Of a DNA stretch of 64,000 nt, positions 44,673 to 52,785 are shown piece by piece; the first letter of the stretch is position 1; every line of letters begins with the position of its first letter. Location of the stretch: contig DLOZ01000010.1 in the NCBI GenBank assembly GCA_002479765.1, positions 104,136-168,135 on the forward strand. Reading direction: 5' to 3'. Both the position numbers and the translations under genes were made by a program. The notes beneath the pieces are model-generated. The model was not told the origin of the DNA and searched no databases. It worked only from the letters and a program-made list of their open reading frames with translations. The stretch comes from Sphingomonadales bacterium UBA7471 (GTDB taxonomy: Bacteria; Pseudomonadota; Alphaproteobacteria; Sphingomonadales; Sphingomonadaceae).

Positions 44673-45947
44673 TTAGCGGACGATTTTGCCGTCTTTCATG
44701 ACGTGGGCCAGATTTTCCAACACGCGGATATCCTGAAGCGGGTCGCCCTTAACGGCCACCAGATCGGCAAAGCGCCCCGACTGCACGCTTCCCAGCCTAT
44801 CTTCTTTGCCTAACAGCTCCGCCGCGCGGATGGTCGCGCTTTGGACGGCCTGCATCGGGGTCATGCCATAGCGGACCATATACGCAAATTGCTTGGCATT
44901 ATCGCCATGCGGATACACGCCGCTGTCGGTTCCATAAGCAATCTTCACGCCCATCTTCACCGCTTTGGTAAAGCCAGCGCGCTGGATATCGGTCGTCTCG
45001 CGGTTCTTGCGCAAATATTCTTCGGGCCATTTTTCGCGGGTGCCGACATCGTCAATATAATCACCATTATAGATGTCCATGACCAGCCATGTGCCGCTTG
45101 CCTTGGCCATTTTGAGCGCTTCATCGTCGATCAGGCTGGCATGTTCGATGGAGCGCACGCCAGCGCGGATGGCGCTTTTAATCCCGACCGCGCCGTGCGC
45201 ATGTGCCGTCACAAATTTGCCCCGCGCCTTGGCCGTCGTCACCACGGCGCGCAGTTGATCTTCGGTCAATTCCGGCTCGCCGGGTTCGGTACCAATGGCG
45301 AGCACCGCGCCGGTGGCGATGGTTTTGATGAAATCAGCGCCTTGGTCTATCAAGAACGCGGTTCTCGCGGCGGCTTCGTCGGCTGTGCTTGCAACACCCA
45401 GGCGCATGTCGGCCGGAAGCTGCTCGTTGGGAACGACGCCGTTGAGTTCACCGCCGCCCTTCGGGATCGTAATATATGCGCCAGCGACAAACATGCGTGG
45501 GCCGGGAACATCGCCGGCATTGATGGCATCGCGCACTGCAACATCGGTTAGACCGCGATAGGTGCCGACATCACGCACGGTGGTAAACCCGGCCTCAAGC
45601 GTCAGCCGTGCATTATGGGCGCCAATCAACGCGGTTGCCGCAGGCGACGTTTTCAGCGGAAGCGCCAGATCTGCGCTTTGGCTCGCGTCGGCCAGATGGG
45701 TGTGCAAATCGATTAAACCGGGTAGGACCGTGTACGCCGACCAATCAAGCCGTTCGCTGCCTGCGGGCGTCGCGCCACAGGGGGCAACCGTGGTGATCTT
45801 GTCCGCAGCGACGCTAATGCATTGCCCTGTCAGGACTTGGCCGGCCTGAACATCCAACAGCCTGCCCGTTTCAATATAGAGGTTTTGCGCAAATGAAGCC
45901 GTTGGCGAAACCGCCAACGCCGCCGCGAGTATCAACGCCGCGCGCAT
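44673..45947 (-). CDS. Exported amidohydrolase family protein
   Basis: Metal-dependent hydrolase of 424 residues with a signal peptide (MRAALILAAALAVSPTASFA). The amidohydrolase pattern is clear: LPGLIDLHTHLAD (first metal His pair), a carbamylated-Lys position in DFIKTIATGA, His in VTAHAHG, SIEHASLI, and the metal Asp in AYGTDSGVYPHG. It resembles the Xaa-Pro/Xaa-Arg dipeptidase group of the superfamily. Its ATG shares one base with the PopZ-like gene's stop (TGATG), so co-translation is likely. Confidence 0.9.
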   Translation of the reverse strand: MRAALILAAALAVSPTASFAQNLYIETGRLLDVQAGQVLTGQCISVAADKITTVAPCGATPAGSERLDWSAYTVLPGLIDLHTHLADASQSADLALPLKTSPAATALIGAHNARLTLEAGFTTVRDVGTYRGLTDVAVRDAINAGDVPGPRMFVAGAYITIPKGGGELNGVVPNEQLPADMRLGVASTADEAAARTAFLIDQGADFIKTIATGAVLAIGTEPGEPELTEDQLRAVVTTAKARGKFVTAHAHGAVGIKSAIRAGVRSIEHASLIDDEALKMAKASGTWLVMDIYNGDYIDDVGTREKWPEEYLRKNRETTDIQRAGFTKAVKMGVKIAYGTDSGVYPHGDNAKQFAYMVRYGMTPMQAVQSATIRAAELLGKEDRLGSVQSGRFADLVAVKGDPLQDIRVLENLAHVMKDGKIVR

Positions 45948-46354
45948 CAACCCTTTTTCGTGATGCGGGTGATTTCCCGCTCAACCATCGCTTCGACGAT
46001 TGGCGGCAAATGGGTGTCGAGCCAATCCTTCAGCATGGGACGCAGCAATTCGCGGGCTAGACCCTCAAGCGAGGTTTCCCCTGACCGAACGATTTGCGGT
46101 GCTACGCCGGGTTCAGAAAGGGTTTGCAGCGCTGAAAAGCTATGGCGCAGGTTTTGCGCTTTGCTATCGTCCAGCAAGCGATCTTCGGAAATCGCATTTT
46201 GATCGGCTGTCGTGAGCTCGAGGACTTCTTCCTCTTCACGCGCAGCAGACTTGGCGCGCTTGGTCGCAGGGCGGCTGCGGTCGTCATCGGCGATAATACG
46301 TTTAATCGACGACAATATTTCGTCCATTGACGGTTCGCTGCGATTGTCTGCCAT
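45947..46354 (-). CDS. PopZ-like polar organizing protein (DUF2497)
   Basis: Protein of 135 residues. The N-terminal SMDEILSSIKRIIADDD and the C-terminal LLRPMLKDWLDTHLPPIVEAMVEREITRI match the conserved ends of Caulobacter PopZ, which forms polar scaffolds for chromosome anchoring; the acidic/charged middle is short (about 60 residues against a long Pro-rich spacer in PopZ). It sits between tolC and, beyond two hydrolase genes, valS, which matches the gene order around popZ in other alphaproteobacteria. The role as a pole organiser is inferred. Confidence 0.82.
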   Translation of the reverse strand: MADNRSEPSMDEILSSIKRIIADDDRSRPATKRAKSAAREEEEVLELTTADQNAISEDRLLDDSKAQNLRHSFSALQTLSEPGVAPQIVRSGETSLEGLARELLRPMLKDWLDTHLPPIVEAMVEREITRITKKG

Positions 46355-46377
46355 AAAATCTGTCCCGCTGCGTTGGA

Positions 46378-47844
46378 TTAGCGCGTTCTACCGCCTGTAG
46401 AAATCGGTTCTATTTCTGCTTTTTGCGCCTGCGTGTCAACGGTGCGGGTCGATTTGGCGACAGGATCGGGCTGCGATGACCAGTCGTTCCAAGCGCCATC
46501 CACCTTCTGATAGTCGGCGACGGGATCGTACAACGTTCCGCCTTCGAGACCCAAATCACGTGCCTCTGCCTTGCCCATGGCCGCAAGCAAACTGAAGCCC
46601 GCGACATATGCATTGCGGCGTGCCGCTACGAGTTGAACCTTGCTGTTCAACAATTCCTGTTCAGCATTCAAAATGTCAAGGATCGTCCGGTTGCCCACGC
46701 TATTTTCGGCACGCGTGCCTTCTAACGACAATTCATTTGCCGACACCGCACGTTCGGAAGCGGCGATGACCTCAAGCGCAGCCTTCCAGCTGGCATAAGA
46801 AGCCCGCGTCTGTGCAATCGCTTCGCGTTCAGCCGCAATTTCCAGTTCCTGTGCCTGACCAAGGCGCGCCTGCGCCTGACGGATCTGCGCCGCAGGTTGG
46901 CCGCCTTGATATAATGGCAAAGTCGCGCGAACGCCTGCTTGTGCATTCAGCGAACTATTGTCCGCCTGAAATCCTGGGATATTCGACGATATGGAACGCA
47001 GCGCATTGCTGTATGATGGCGACGTAAATACACTGATCGTGGGAAGGCGCGATGCATTGGCCGCACGGCGGTCAAACCGCGCTGCTTCACGTGACTCGCG
47101 TGCCGCAATAAGGTCAGGGTTGTTTTCCAACGCAACGGTTACGGCGCTGTCGGCGGTGGCGGGCAAATTGGGCAGCGGCGGTGGCGCCTGCAATTCCCCA
47201 GGTTCGCGGCCAACAAGTTGAATGTAGATTTCTTTTGAACGAATGAGGTTGGCGCGGGCCGTTTCCAAATTGCTCGTTGCCAGCGCCAGGCGTGCTTCGG
47301 ACTGCGCGACGTCGGTTCGGGTAAGATCACCGATTTCGAACCGGTCACGTGTGGCGTCCAGATTGACCGAGAGCACACCAACTTGGGCGCGGTTCAGGTC
47401 GACAATCGATTCGTCGCGGATGACGTCCATATATGCGCCAACGACGGCCGAAAAAATGGCGCTTTCGGTGCCACGCAGATTGGCAAGCCCCGCCTCGACG
47501 CGATTTTCAGCGGCGCGCACGGCGTTTCTAATGCCGCCACCTGCATAAAGCGGAGTGGAAATGGTCCCGTTGATGCTGATACCACGCGCTTGAACAACCG
47601 ATGCGCCGCTGTCTTGAAGCACGTTTTCAACATAGGTTGGCTGAACTGTGATGTCAGGGCGGCCATTGGCCTTAGCCAGCGGCACAGCTTCGTTTGTTGC
47701 ACGCTGCCCGGCGCGCGCTGCTGTCAGGTTCGGGTTGGTTTCATAGGCCGATACCAGCGCATCGCGGAGCGTATCCGCCATGGCCGGTGCCGAACAAGCT
47801 GCCGACGCGAGCAGCGCGACAGTGATAAAATGACGCGCGTTCAA
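46378..47844 (-). CDS. tolC: TolC family outer membrane efflux channel
   Basis: Outer-membrane channel protein of 488 residues with a signal peptide (to about APAMA), then DTLRDALVSAYETNPNLTAARAGQRA. Two repeated coiled-coil/beta units cover most of the protein, each with the family's helix-turn pattern (RVEAGLANLRGTESAIFSAV; RQAQARLGQAQELEIAAERE). It serves tripartite pumps and type I secretion; the partner is not visible here. Its start overlaps the pcm-like gene by 4 bp. Confidence 0.93.
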   Translation of the reverse strand: MNARHFITVALLASAACSAPAMADTLRDALVSAYETNPNLTAARAGQRATNEAVPLAKANGRPDITVQPTYVENVLQDSGASVVQARGISINGTISTPLYAGGGIRNAVRAAENRVEAGLANLRGTESAIFSAVVGAYMDVIRDESIVDLNRAQVGVLSVNLDATRDRFEIGDLTRTDVAQSEARLALATSNLETARANLIRSKEIYIQLVGREPGELQAPPPLPNLPATADSAVTVALENNPDLIAARESREAARFDRRAANASRLPTISVFTSPSYSNALRSISSNIPGFQADNSSLNAQAGVRATLPLYQGGQPAAQIRQAQARLGQAQELEIAAEREAIAQTRASYASWKAALEVIAASERAVSANELSLEGTRAENSVGNRTILDILNAEQELLNSKVQLVAARRNAYVAGFSLLAAMGKAEARDLGLEGGTLYDPVADYQKVDGAWNDWSSQPDPVAKSTRTVDTQAQKAEIEPISTGGRTR

Positions 47845-48425
47845 AACACAAACTCCGGCTTGCAGGCAAATGCGGGTAAAGGCGCAATCTCGCTATCGGC
47901 GATTGATTTCAAAGCAATGTTCCCGCTCTGCACATATCCTTTTGCGAGGCGCGTAACGGCGCCTTCAACAATGCCAGTGACCAACCGCGCACCATCTGCG
48001 GCGAGCGCGAAGAGTGCATCGGGCAGTTCTTCAGCGGCGCCATCAATAATGATGCAGGCATAAGGTGCGTTGGCGCTGGCAGTGCCGAGATTGTCTGCGG
48101 CTGCCGTGGTCAAACGCGCGATTCGTGTTTTCAATATCGCAGCGACATATCCATTGGGCTGGCCAATGAGCAGAACATTGTCGTCCGCCTGCACGTCAGC
48201 AGCCTGCAACAACAACGCAGTTGAAATCGGCGGATTTAAGTTCTCGCCATTTTCCAGCTCAATCGACCGGTCCATATAGGCCGTCATCTGGTGCGAAACG
48301 GGGACATAATCCTCGCGTGCGATGCTGCCCATTGCGGCAAGCACCCAGCTTTCGGTTACACCGCTTGGGCGCAGCTGGCTGTCCACCATTGAACGCCGCA
48401 TATCTTCAAATTTACCTGATTCCAT
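47841..48425 (-). CDS. Degenerate protein-L-isoaspartate O-methyltransferase-like protein
   Basis: Protein of 194 residues with the Pcm fold: MRRSMVDSQLRPSGV at the N-terminus, REDYVP, and a methyltransferase core. SAM motif I, normally GxGxGY, is altered to VLLIGQPNGYVAAILK, and later motifs are weak, so methyl transfer may be lost or changed. The ATG at 48425 has GGA eight bases upstream; the frame extends twelve codons further. First gene of the pcm-like/tolC/PopZ-like operon, preceded by a 22-bp palindrome. Confidence 0.78.
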   Translation of the reverse strand: MESGKFEDMRRSMVDSQLRPSGVTESWVLAAMGSIAREDYVPVSHQMTAYMDRSIELENGENLNPPISTALLLQAADVQADDNVLLIGQPNGYVAAILKTRIARLTTAAADNLGTASANAPYACIIIDGAAEELPDALFALAADGARLVTGIVEGAVTRLAKGYVQSGNIALKSIADSEIAPLPAFACKPEFVF

Positions 48426-48463
48426 CGGAATATTTCCATTAATCTGTGGGCCATGTGGCACAA

Positions 48464-48485
48464 CTGTATTGCAAATACAATACAG
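48464..48485. promoter_or_regulatory. 22-bp palindrome before the pcm-like/tolC/PopZ operon
   Basis: CTGTATTG, 6-base spacer, CAATACAG is a perfect inverted repeat ending about 40 bp from the start codon of the first gene. Size and place suit a dimeric repressor operator (MarR- or TetR-like) controlling the efflux channel. The regulator is not in the window. Confidence 0.5.
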
Positions 48486-48698
48486 CCTTCGACTTCGGTT
48501 CTAGCTATCCGAACCCGTCCCGCCAAGCTGGATTCAGACAAACGGCCTATTTCAGGATGCAAATAGCAACTTTTTCCATGGCTTGTGGCGCGCATAGCTC
48601 AGCATTCCAGATTGCCGGTTGCAATGAATTCTGCAAGCCGCTAAGTGCCCGCCTTCACCACATGGCGGCATTGCTGATTAGGCAGGTTGTTGTTTAGG

Positions 48699-48772
48699 GG
48701 CCCGATGGCGGAGTGGTGACGCAGAGGACTGCAAATCCTTGCACGCCGGTTCGATTCCGGCTCGGGCCTCCA
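48699..48772 (+). tRNA. tRNA-Cys (GCA anticodon)
   Basis: 74-base cloverleaf including an encoded CCA. The acceptor stem GGCCCGA pairs with TCGGGCC, the anticodon loop CTGCAAA places GCA at 48731-48733 (codons UGC/UGU), and the T-arm contains GGTTCGATTCC. About 270 bp upstream separate it from the pcm-like gene; no other gene was seen in that gap. Confidence 0.95.
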
Positions 48773-48888
48773 TTTTTCTCATATCGAACGAGACGCAACC
48801 CAGCGGCTTCTTTCGGCCGGCATGTCTTTTGCCATGCAGCTCTTTCCGTCACGCATCTGCTTTGGTTCAATCTGTTCGGCAAGCCCGC

Positions 48889-49752
48889 TTATGTTGCGGG
48901 TATCAACAGCTTTGGATCAATGCGCGCATTGTTCCATTTCATACCCCAATGCAGATGCGGGCCACTTGCCCGTCCGGTCGCGCCAACACGCCCGATGACT
49001 TGCCCCTGCTTCACATAATCACCTTCTTTTACGAGAAGTTCGGAGCAGTGTAAAAACGCACTGTTTAGGCCCATGCCATGATCAATCATCAGCAAATGCC
49101 CCTCTAGCGTGAAGGCATCCGTGGCCGCAAGCGTGACGACACCGTCCGCAGGCGCTACAAAATCTGTCCCATTTGGTGCGGCAATGTCCATGCCGCTATG
49201 ATAGCTGCCGGGCGTCCCGTTATAGATGCGCTGCGCGCCAAATAGGCCAGACGTCCGGCCAGCCACTGGGCGCATGAATTTTTGCCGCCAGCCATTGCCA
49301 AGCGTAACTTTGGCCCGCGCTGCATGTATGCGATCGAGCTCCGCGCCGCGTCTTGCTTCAAACTCTGCGGTTGTTTTTGCGCCGCCCGTCGGGTTGGCAG
49401 CTACATTTTCAATCCGCCAGTTGCCCGGTGTGACCGCCAAAGTGCGCTCGAACGTTCGGCCATCGGCGAATGTGGCGGTCAGGATCGCGCTGCTTTCGGC
49501 ATCACGGTCAAACCCCATCAGGAAAAAGCCGTCGGCGGTCAGTGGCAACGCAACGCCGTTCAGCGTTACCGACACTGCGCCGCGCGGTGCACGCGCGATG
49601 ACCAAGCCGCCCTGTACCGCGGGCATAGACATCCAGAAGTCCGCGGGGGCAGATGGCTGTTGCGTGTTTGCTGTCGGAGCGGCCGCTACGCTCAATGGCT
49701 GCGCGGAGATTCCCGCGAGCACGGCTAAGAAAATCCAGCCGGAATGCTGCAA
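48889..49752 (-). CDS. M23 family (LytM) peptidase
   Basis: Exported zinc endopeptidase of 287 residues acting on peptidoglycan cross-links. A signal peptide (to about VAAAP) is followed by an N-terminal domain of beta strands and a helical linker. The LytM/lysostaphin domain (about 175-280) has the metal ligands in GSYHSGMDIAAPNG (HxxxD) and SGPHLHWGM (HxH). Both metal motifs are intact, so it is likely active rather than an EnvC-like activator. It lies 4 bp downstream of a DUF2093 gene. Confidence 0.9.
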   Translation of the reverse strand: MQHSGWIFLAVLAGISAQPLSVAAAPTANTQQPSAPADFWMSMPAVQGGLVIARAPRGAVSVTLNGVALPLTADGFFLMGFDRDAESSAILTATFADGRTFERTLAVTPGNWRIENVAANPTGGAKTTAEFEARRGAELDRIHAARAKVTLGNGWRQKFMRPVAGRTSGLFGAQRIYNGTPGSYHSGMDIAAPNGTDFVAPADGVVTLAATDAFTLEGHLLMIDHGMGLNSAFLHCSELLVKEGDYVKQGQVIGRVGATGRASGPHLHWGMKWNNARIDPKLLIPAT

Positions 49753-49756
49753 TCCA

Positions 49757-49978
49757 TTAACCCTTTTTCATCGTCGCGCGAACGGATGCATCGGCGCTGA
49801 CATAGGGTTCCTGTTTGACGACGCTCCAATAGCGCAATTCTTCCAATGGAATGGCCTGCCCGGTTTCGGCGCACACGACATGGTCGCCTGCGGTCAGCAC
49901 ACGAAAACTATTTGCCATATAATGCAGGCGGGCGACTTTGTTCTTGGACGACATCAACATTTGGACATTATGGCGCAT
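49757..49978 (-). CDS. DUF2093 protein
   Basis: Small protein of 73 residues or less, of the DUF2093 family, recognised by ARLHYMANSFRVLTAGDHVVCAETGQAIPLEELRYWSVVKQEPY. The CAETG and LRYWSV stretches are the conserved parts. Met codons at 49978, 49960 and 49954 are all possible starts; none has a good Shine-Dalgarno. It sits between xseA and the LytM peptidase. Function unknown. Confidence 0.8.
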   Translation of the reverse strand: MRHNVQMLMSSKNKVARLHYMANSFRVLTAGDHVVCAETGQAIPLEELRYWSVVKQEPYVSADASVRATMKKG

Positions 49979-50004
49979 CGATACTGAATGGGCAATGCAC
50001 GGCT

Positions 50005-51414
50005 TTATCCGTCGAACAAATTGCCTTGATTGACAGCCGCTTTTGCTGGTTTCGCCGGGGACATTCGCGGCGCAGGTCCGCCACTTACTTGCCCGCCGAC
50101 CTCGCCATCGACAAACCGCAACGTCACGTCACCCGCCTTCACGGCGGCCTCCCGCGTCATAATGGTTTTACCATTCGCATCGGTCACACGCGCAAAGCCG
50201 CGCTTAAGCGGGGCTTCGGGATGCAATGTGCTTACCAGCCGCGTCAACGCATCAAGACGCTGCTGCCCTTGCTCGGCACGCCGCAGCAGAAGGCGCGGGT
50301 GGAGCATCATTGCCGGCGCTGAAAAAGCGACTTCAGCCTTACCAATTCTGGTCCGAAGCGATTGGCGAAGCCGTTCGGACAGGTCGTCTGTGCGTTGCTG
50401 ATGCGGGGCGGCGAGGTCTGACAGGCGCGGCATCAGGCGCCGCTGTGCCTCAAGCCGTTCAGCCGCAAGATCAACTTTTTTGCGTATTATGTTGGACATG
50501 CGCAGCCCGAATTGTCCCACGCGTTGCAGCAAATCGCTGCGCACGGGAACGGCAATTTCGGCCGCGGCCGTAGGCGTCGGCGCGCGCAAATCTGCGGCAA
50601 AGTCGCACAAAGTTGTATCGGTTTCATGCCCGACTGCCGATATGATGGGTATCGTGCAATCCGCGACGGCTCGCACGACGGCCTCATCATTAAATGCCCA
50701 TAGGTCCTCAATAGACCCGCCGCCGCGCGCCACGATGACCAGATCAGGCCGGCGCGTGGGGCCATCATGAGGCATTGCGGAAAATCCATGGACAGCACGC
50801 GCGATTTGGGCGGCGGCACCTTCGCCTTGCACCAATACCGGCCAGACGATCACATGGCTTGGAAAGCGATCGGCAAGACGGTGCAGAATATCACGGATAA
50901 CTGCGCCGGTCGGCGAGGTTACCACGCCAATCGTACGCGGCAGTGACGGCAGCTTTTTCTTGCGTTCAGGCGCGAATAAACCTTCGGCGGCGAGCCGCGC
51001 CTTCAGCTTTTCAAACAAAAGCATCATCGCGCCTTCGCCTGCGACTTCCAGACTTTCGACGACGATTTGATAGTTGGACCGGCCCGCATAGGTCGTCAAT
51101 TTGCCCGTGGCGACAACCTCCAGCCCGTCTTCCGGGGCGAAGGGCAGGCGCGCCGCCCCACCTTTCCACATGACCGCGTCAAGCCGCGCATTTTCGTCTT
51201 TGAGCGAGAAATAAATATGGCCCGACGCCGCGCGTTTGAAACCAGAAATCTCGCCGCGCACGCGGACATGGCCGAACCGGTCCTCAACCGTGCGCTTTAA
51301 TGCCAGCGATAACTCCGACACGCTCATGGCCTGGGCATTGTCGCCGGGCCGCTCCTCGGCTAACAGGCGGGCAACTTGCGGGTCAGCATTTTCAAAGGGG
51401 TCATTTGCGGACAT
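50005..51414 (-). CDS. xseA: Exodeoxyribonuclease VII large subunit
   Basis: Nuclease subunit of 469 residues degrading single-stranded DNA with XseB. The N-terminal OB-fold (SVSELSLALKRTVEDRFGHVRVRGEISGF) is followed by the catalytic domain with PRTIGVVTSPTGAVIRDILHRL and VARGGGSIEDLWAFNDE, then AVGHETDTTLCDFAAD, and a coiled-coil region. A short C-terminal tail ends in GNLFDG. The ATG at 51414 comes from the same CATG that starts purD on the other strand; an ATG at 51429 is an alternative. xseB is not in the window. Confidence 0.93.
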   Translation of the reverse strand: MSANDPFENADPQVARLLAEERPGDNAQAMSVSELSLALKRTVEDRFGHVRVRGEISGFKRAASGHIYFSLKDENARLDAVMWKGGAARLPFAPEDGLEVVATGKLTTYAGRSNYQIVVESLEVAGEGAMMLLFEKLKARLAAEGLFAPERKKKLPSLPRTIGVVTSPTGAVIRDILHRLADRFPSHVIVWPVLVQGEGAAAQIARAVHGFSAMPHDGPTRRPDLVIVARGGGSIEDLWAFNDEAVVRAVADCTIPIISAVGHETDTTLCDFAADLRAPTPTAAAEIAVPVRSDLLQRVGQFGLRMSNIIRKKVDLAAERLEAQRRLMPRLSDLAAPHQQRTDDLSERLRQSLRTRIGKAEVAFSAPAMMLHPRLLLRRAEQGQQRLDALTRLVSTLHPEAPLKRGFARVTDANGKTIMTREAAVKAGDVTLRFVDGEVGGQVSGGPAPRMSPAKPAKAAVNQGNLFDG

Positions 51415-52684
51415 GAATATCTTGCTCATCGGATCGGGTGGACGCGAACATGCGCTGGCGTGGAAGCTCGCGCAATCGCCAAATTGCGATACACTCTTTG
51501 CCACGCCGGGCAATCCCGGGATTGCGGAAGAGGCGGATCTGGTTGCATTGAACATAGCCGACCATGCGGCGGTCATATCTTTTTGCGCTGGGCATGATGT
51601 CGGGTTGGTCGTGGTCGGTCCAGAAGCACCGCTTGTTGCCGGCCTGGGCGATAGCTTGCGCGATGCGGGCATTCCCGTTTTCGGTCCCAATCAAAAGGCG
51701 GCACAATTGGAAGGGTCGAAAGGCTTCACCAAAGATATATGTGCAGCAGCGGGTATCCCGACAGCAGGCTATTACCGGCACGATAGTAAAGCATCTGCGC
51801 TCGCTGGCCTCGACGCATTCCAAGCACCTTATGTCATTAAAGCAGACGGCCTTGCTGCGGGCAAAGGCGTGATTATCGCGGAAACCCGCATTGATGCTGA
51901 GGCCGCAATTGAAGATATGTTCGGCGGCGGTTTTGGCGACGCTGGCGCTTCCGTTGTCATCGAAGAATTTATGACCGGAGAAGAAGCGAGCTTTTTCGCA
52001 CTGACCGATGGCCGCGACGTGGTCGCATTCGGGTCGGCGCAGGATCATAAGCGGGTCGGCGATGGTGATACTGGTCCCAACACCGGCGGCATGGGCGCTT
52101 ATTCACCCGCAATTGTTCTGACGCCTGCGTTGCAAGCCGAAGTCATGGACCGCATCATTAAGCCGACAGTCGCGTATATGGCCGCGCATGATATGCCGTA
52201 TTCGGGTGTGCTGTTCGCGGGCCTTATGCTGACCGATGAGGGGCCGAAGCTTATCGAATATAATGCGCGCTTTGGTGATCCAGAGTGCCAGGTGCTGATG
52301 ACACGTTTTGACGGCGACCTTGCGGCGTTGATGTTGGCGGTTGCAACTGGAAAGCTGTCTGAAGCGGCGGCTCCAAGCTTTTCGCCCGACACGGCATTGA
52401 CGGTCGTTATGGCGGCGAATGGCTATCCCGATGTACCCCAAAAGGGCGGCGCGATTGATCTGGCATGTGTGTCCGGGGCGAAGGTGTTTCACGCAGGCAC
52501 CGCCGAAGTGGACGGGCAATTGGTGGCCGCGGGCGGGCGCGTGTTAAACGTTACCGCAACCGGGGCAAATGTGACTGATGCGCAGGGCAAGGCTTATGCA
52601 GCGGTGGATCAGGTGATTTTCCCCGATGGCTTTTGCCGCCGCGACATTGGTTGGCGTGAGGTTGCGCGCGAAGCCGGGAACTAA
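51413..52684 (+). CDS. purD: Phosphoribosylamine--glycine ligase
   Basis: ATP-grasp enzyme of 423 residues for the second step of purine synthesis. The N-terminal MNILLIGSGGREHALAWKLAQSP opens the family. The ATP-grasp domain contains KADGLAAGKGVIIAET, GSAQDHKRVGDGDTGPNTGGMGAYSPA, and IEYNARFGDPECQVLM. Full length. The ATG overlaps the divergent xseA start, so its promoter must lie inside xseA. Purine synthesis is split here: purH is 44 kb away. Confidence 0.97.
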   Translation: MNILLIGSGGREHALAWKLAQSPNCDTLFATPGNPGIAEEADLVALNIADHAAVISFCAGHDVGLVVVGPEAPLVAGLGDSLRDAGIPVFGPNQKAAQLEGSKGFTKDICAAAGIPTAGYYRHDSKASALAGLDAFQAPYVIKADGLAAGKGVIIAETRIDAEAAIEDMFGGGFGDAGASVVIEEFMTGEEASFFALTDGRDVVAFGSAQDHKRVGDGDTGPNTGGMGAYSPAIVLTPALQAEVMDRIIKPTVAYMAAHDMPYSGVLFAGLMLTDEGPKLIEYNARFGDPECQVLMTRFDGDLAALMLAVATGKLSEAAAPSFSPDTALTVVMAANGYPDVPQKGGAIDLACVSGAKVFHAGTAEVDGQLVAAGGRVLNVTATGANVTDAQGKAYAAVDQVIFPDGFCRRDIGWREVAREAGN

Positions 52685-52785
52685 CCAAATCGCGCACATG
52701 TGATTGCAACGGATTAACGCTTTCACGCCCTGCAAAAATTGCGTAATCCATCGGTCATATTGAGGGATTTTCTGGGAGGAATATT

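Noticed and set aside
48426..48698. Possible small gene in the 273-bp gap before tRNA-Cys
   Set aside because: Only short frames without ribosome-binding sites; the region is better explained as two promoters and the palindrome at 48464.
48739..49053. Plus-strand frames of about 100 residues across the tRNA-Cys and the M23 gene end
   Set aside because: They read through the tRNA and the antisense of the peptidase, with no domain or start signal.
51236..51412. Upstream extension of the purD open frame
   Set aside because: It lies inside xseA; the family N-terminus MNILLIGSGGREH starts at 51413.
51415..51690. Upstream extension of the xseA open frame
   Set aside because: It lies antisense inside purD; the family-like protein starts near 51414-51429.
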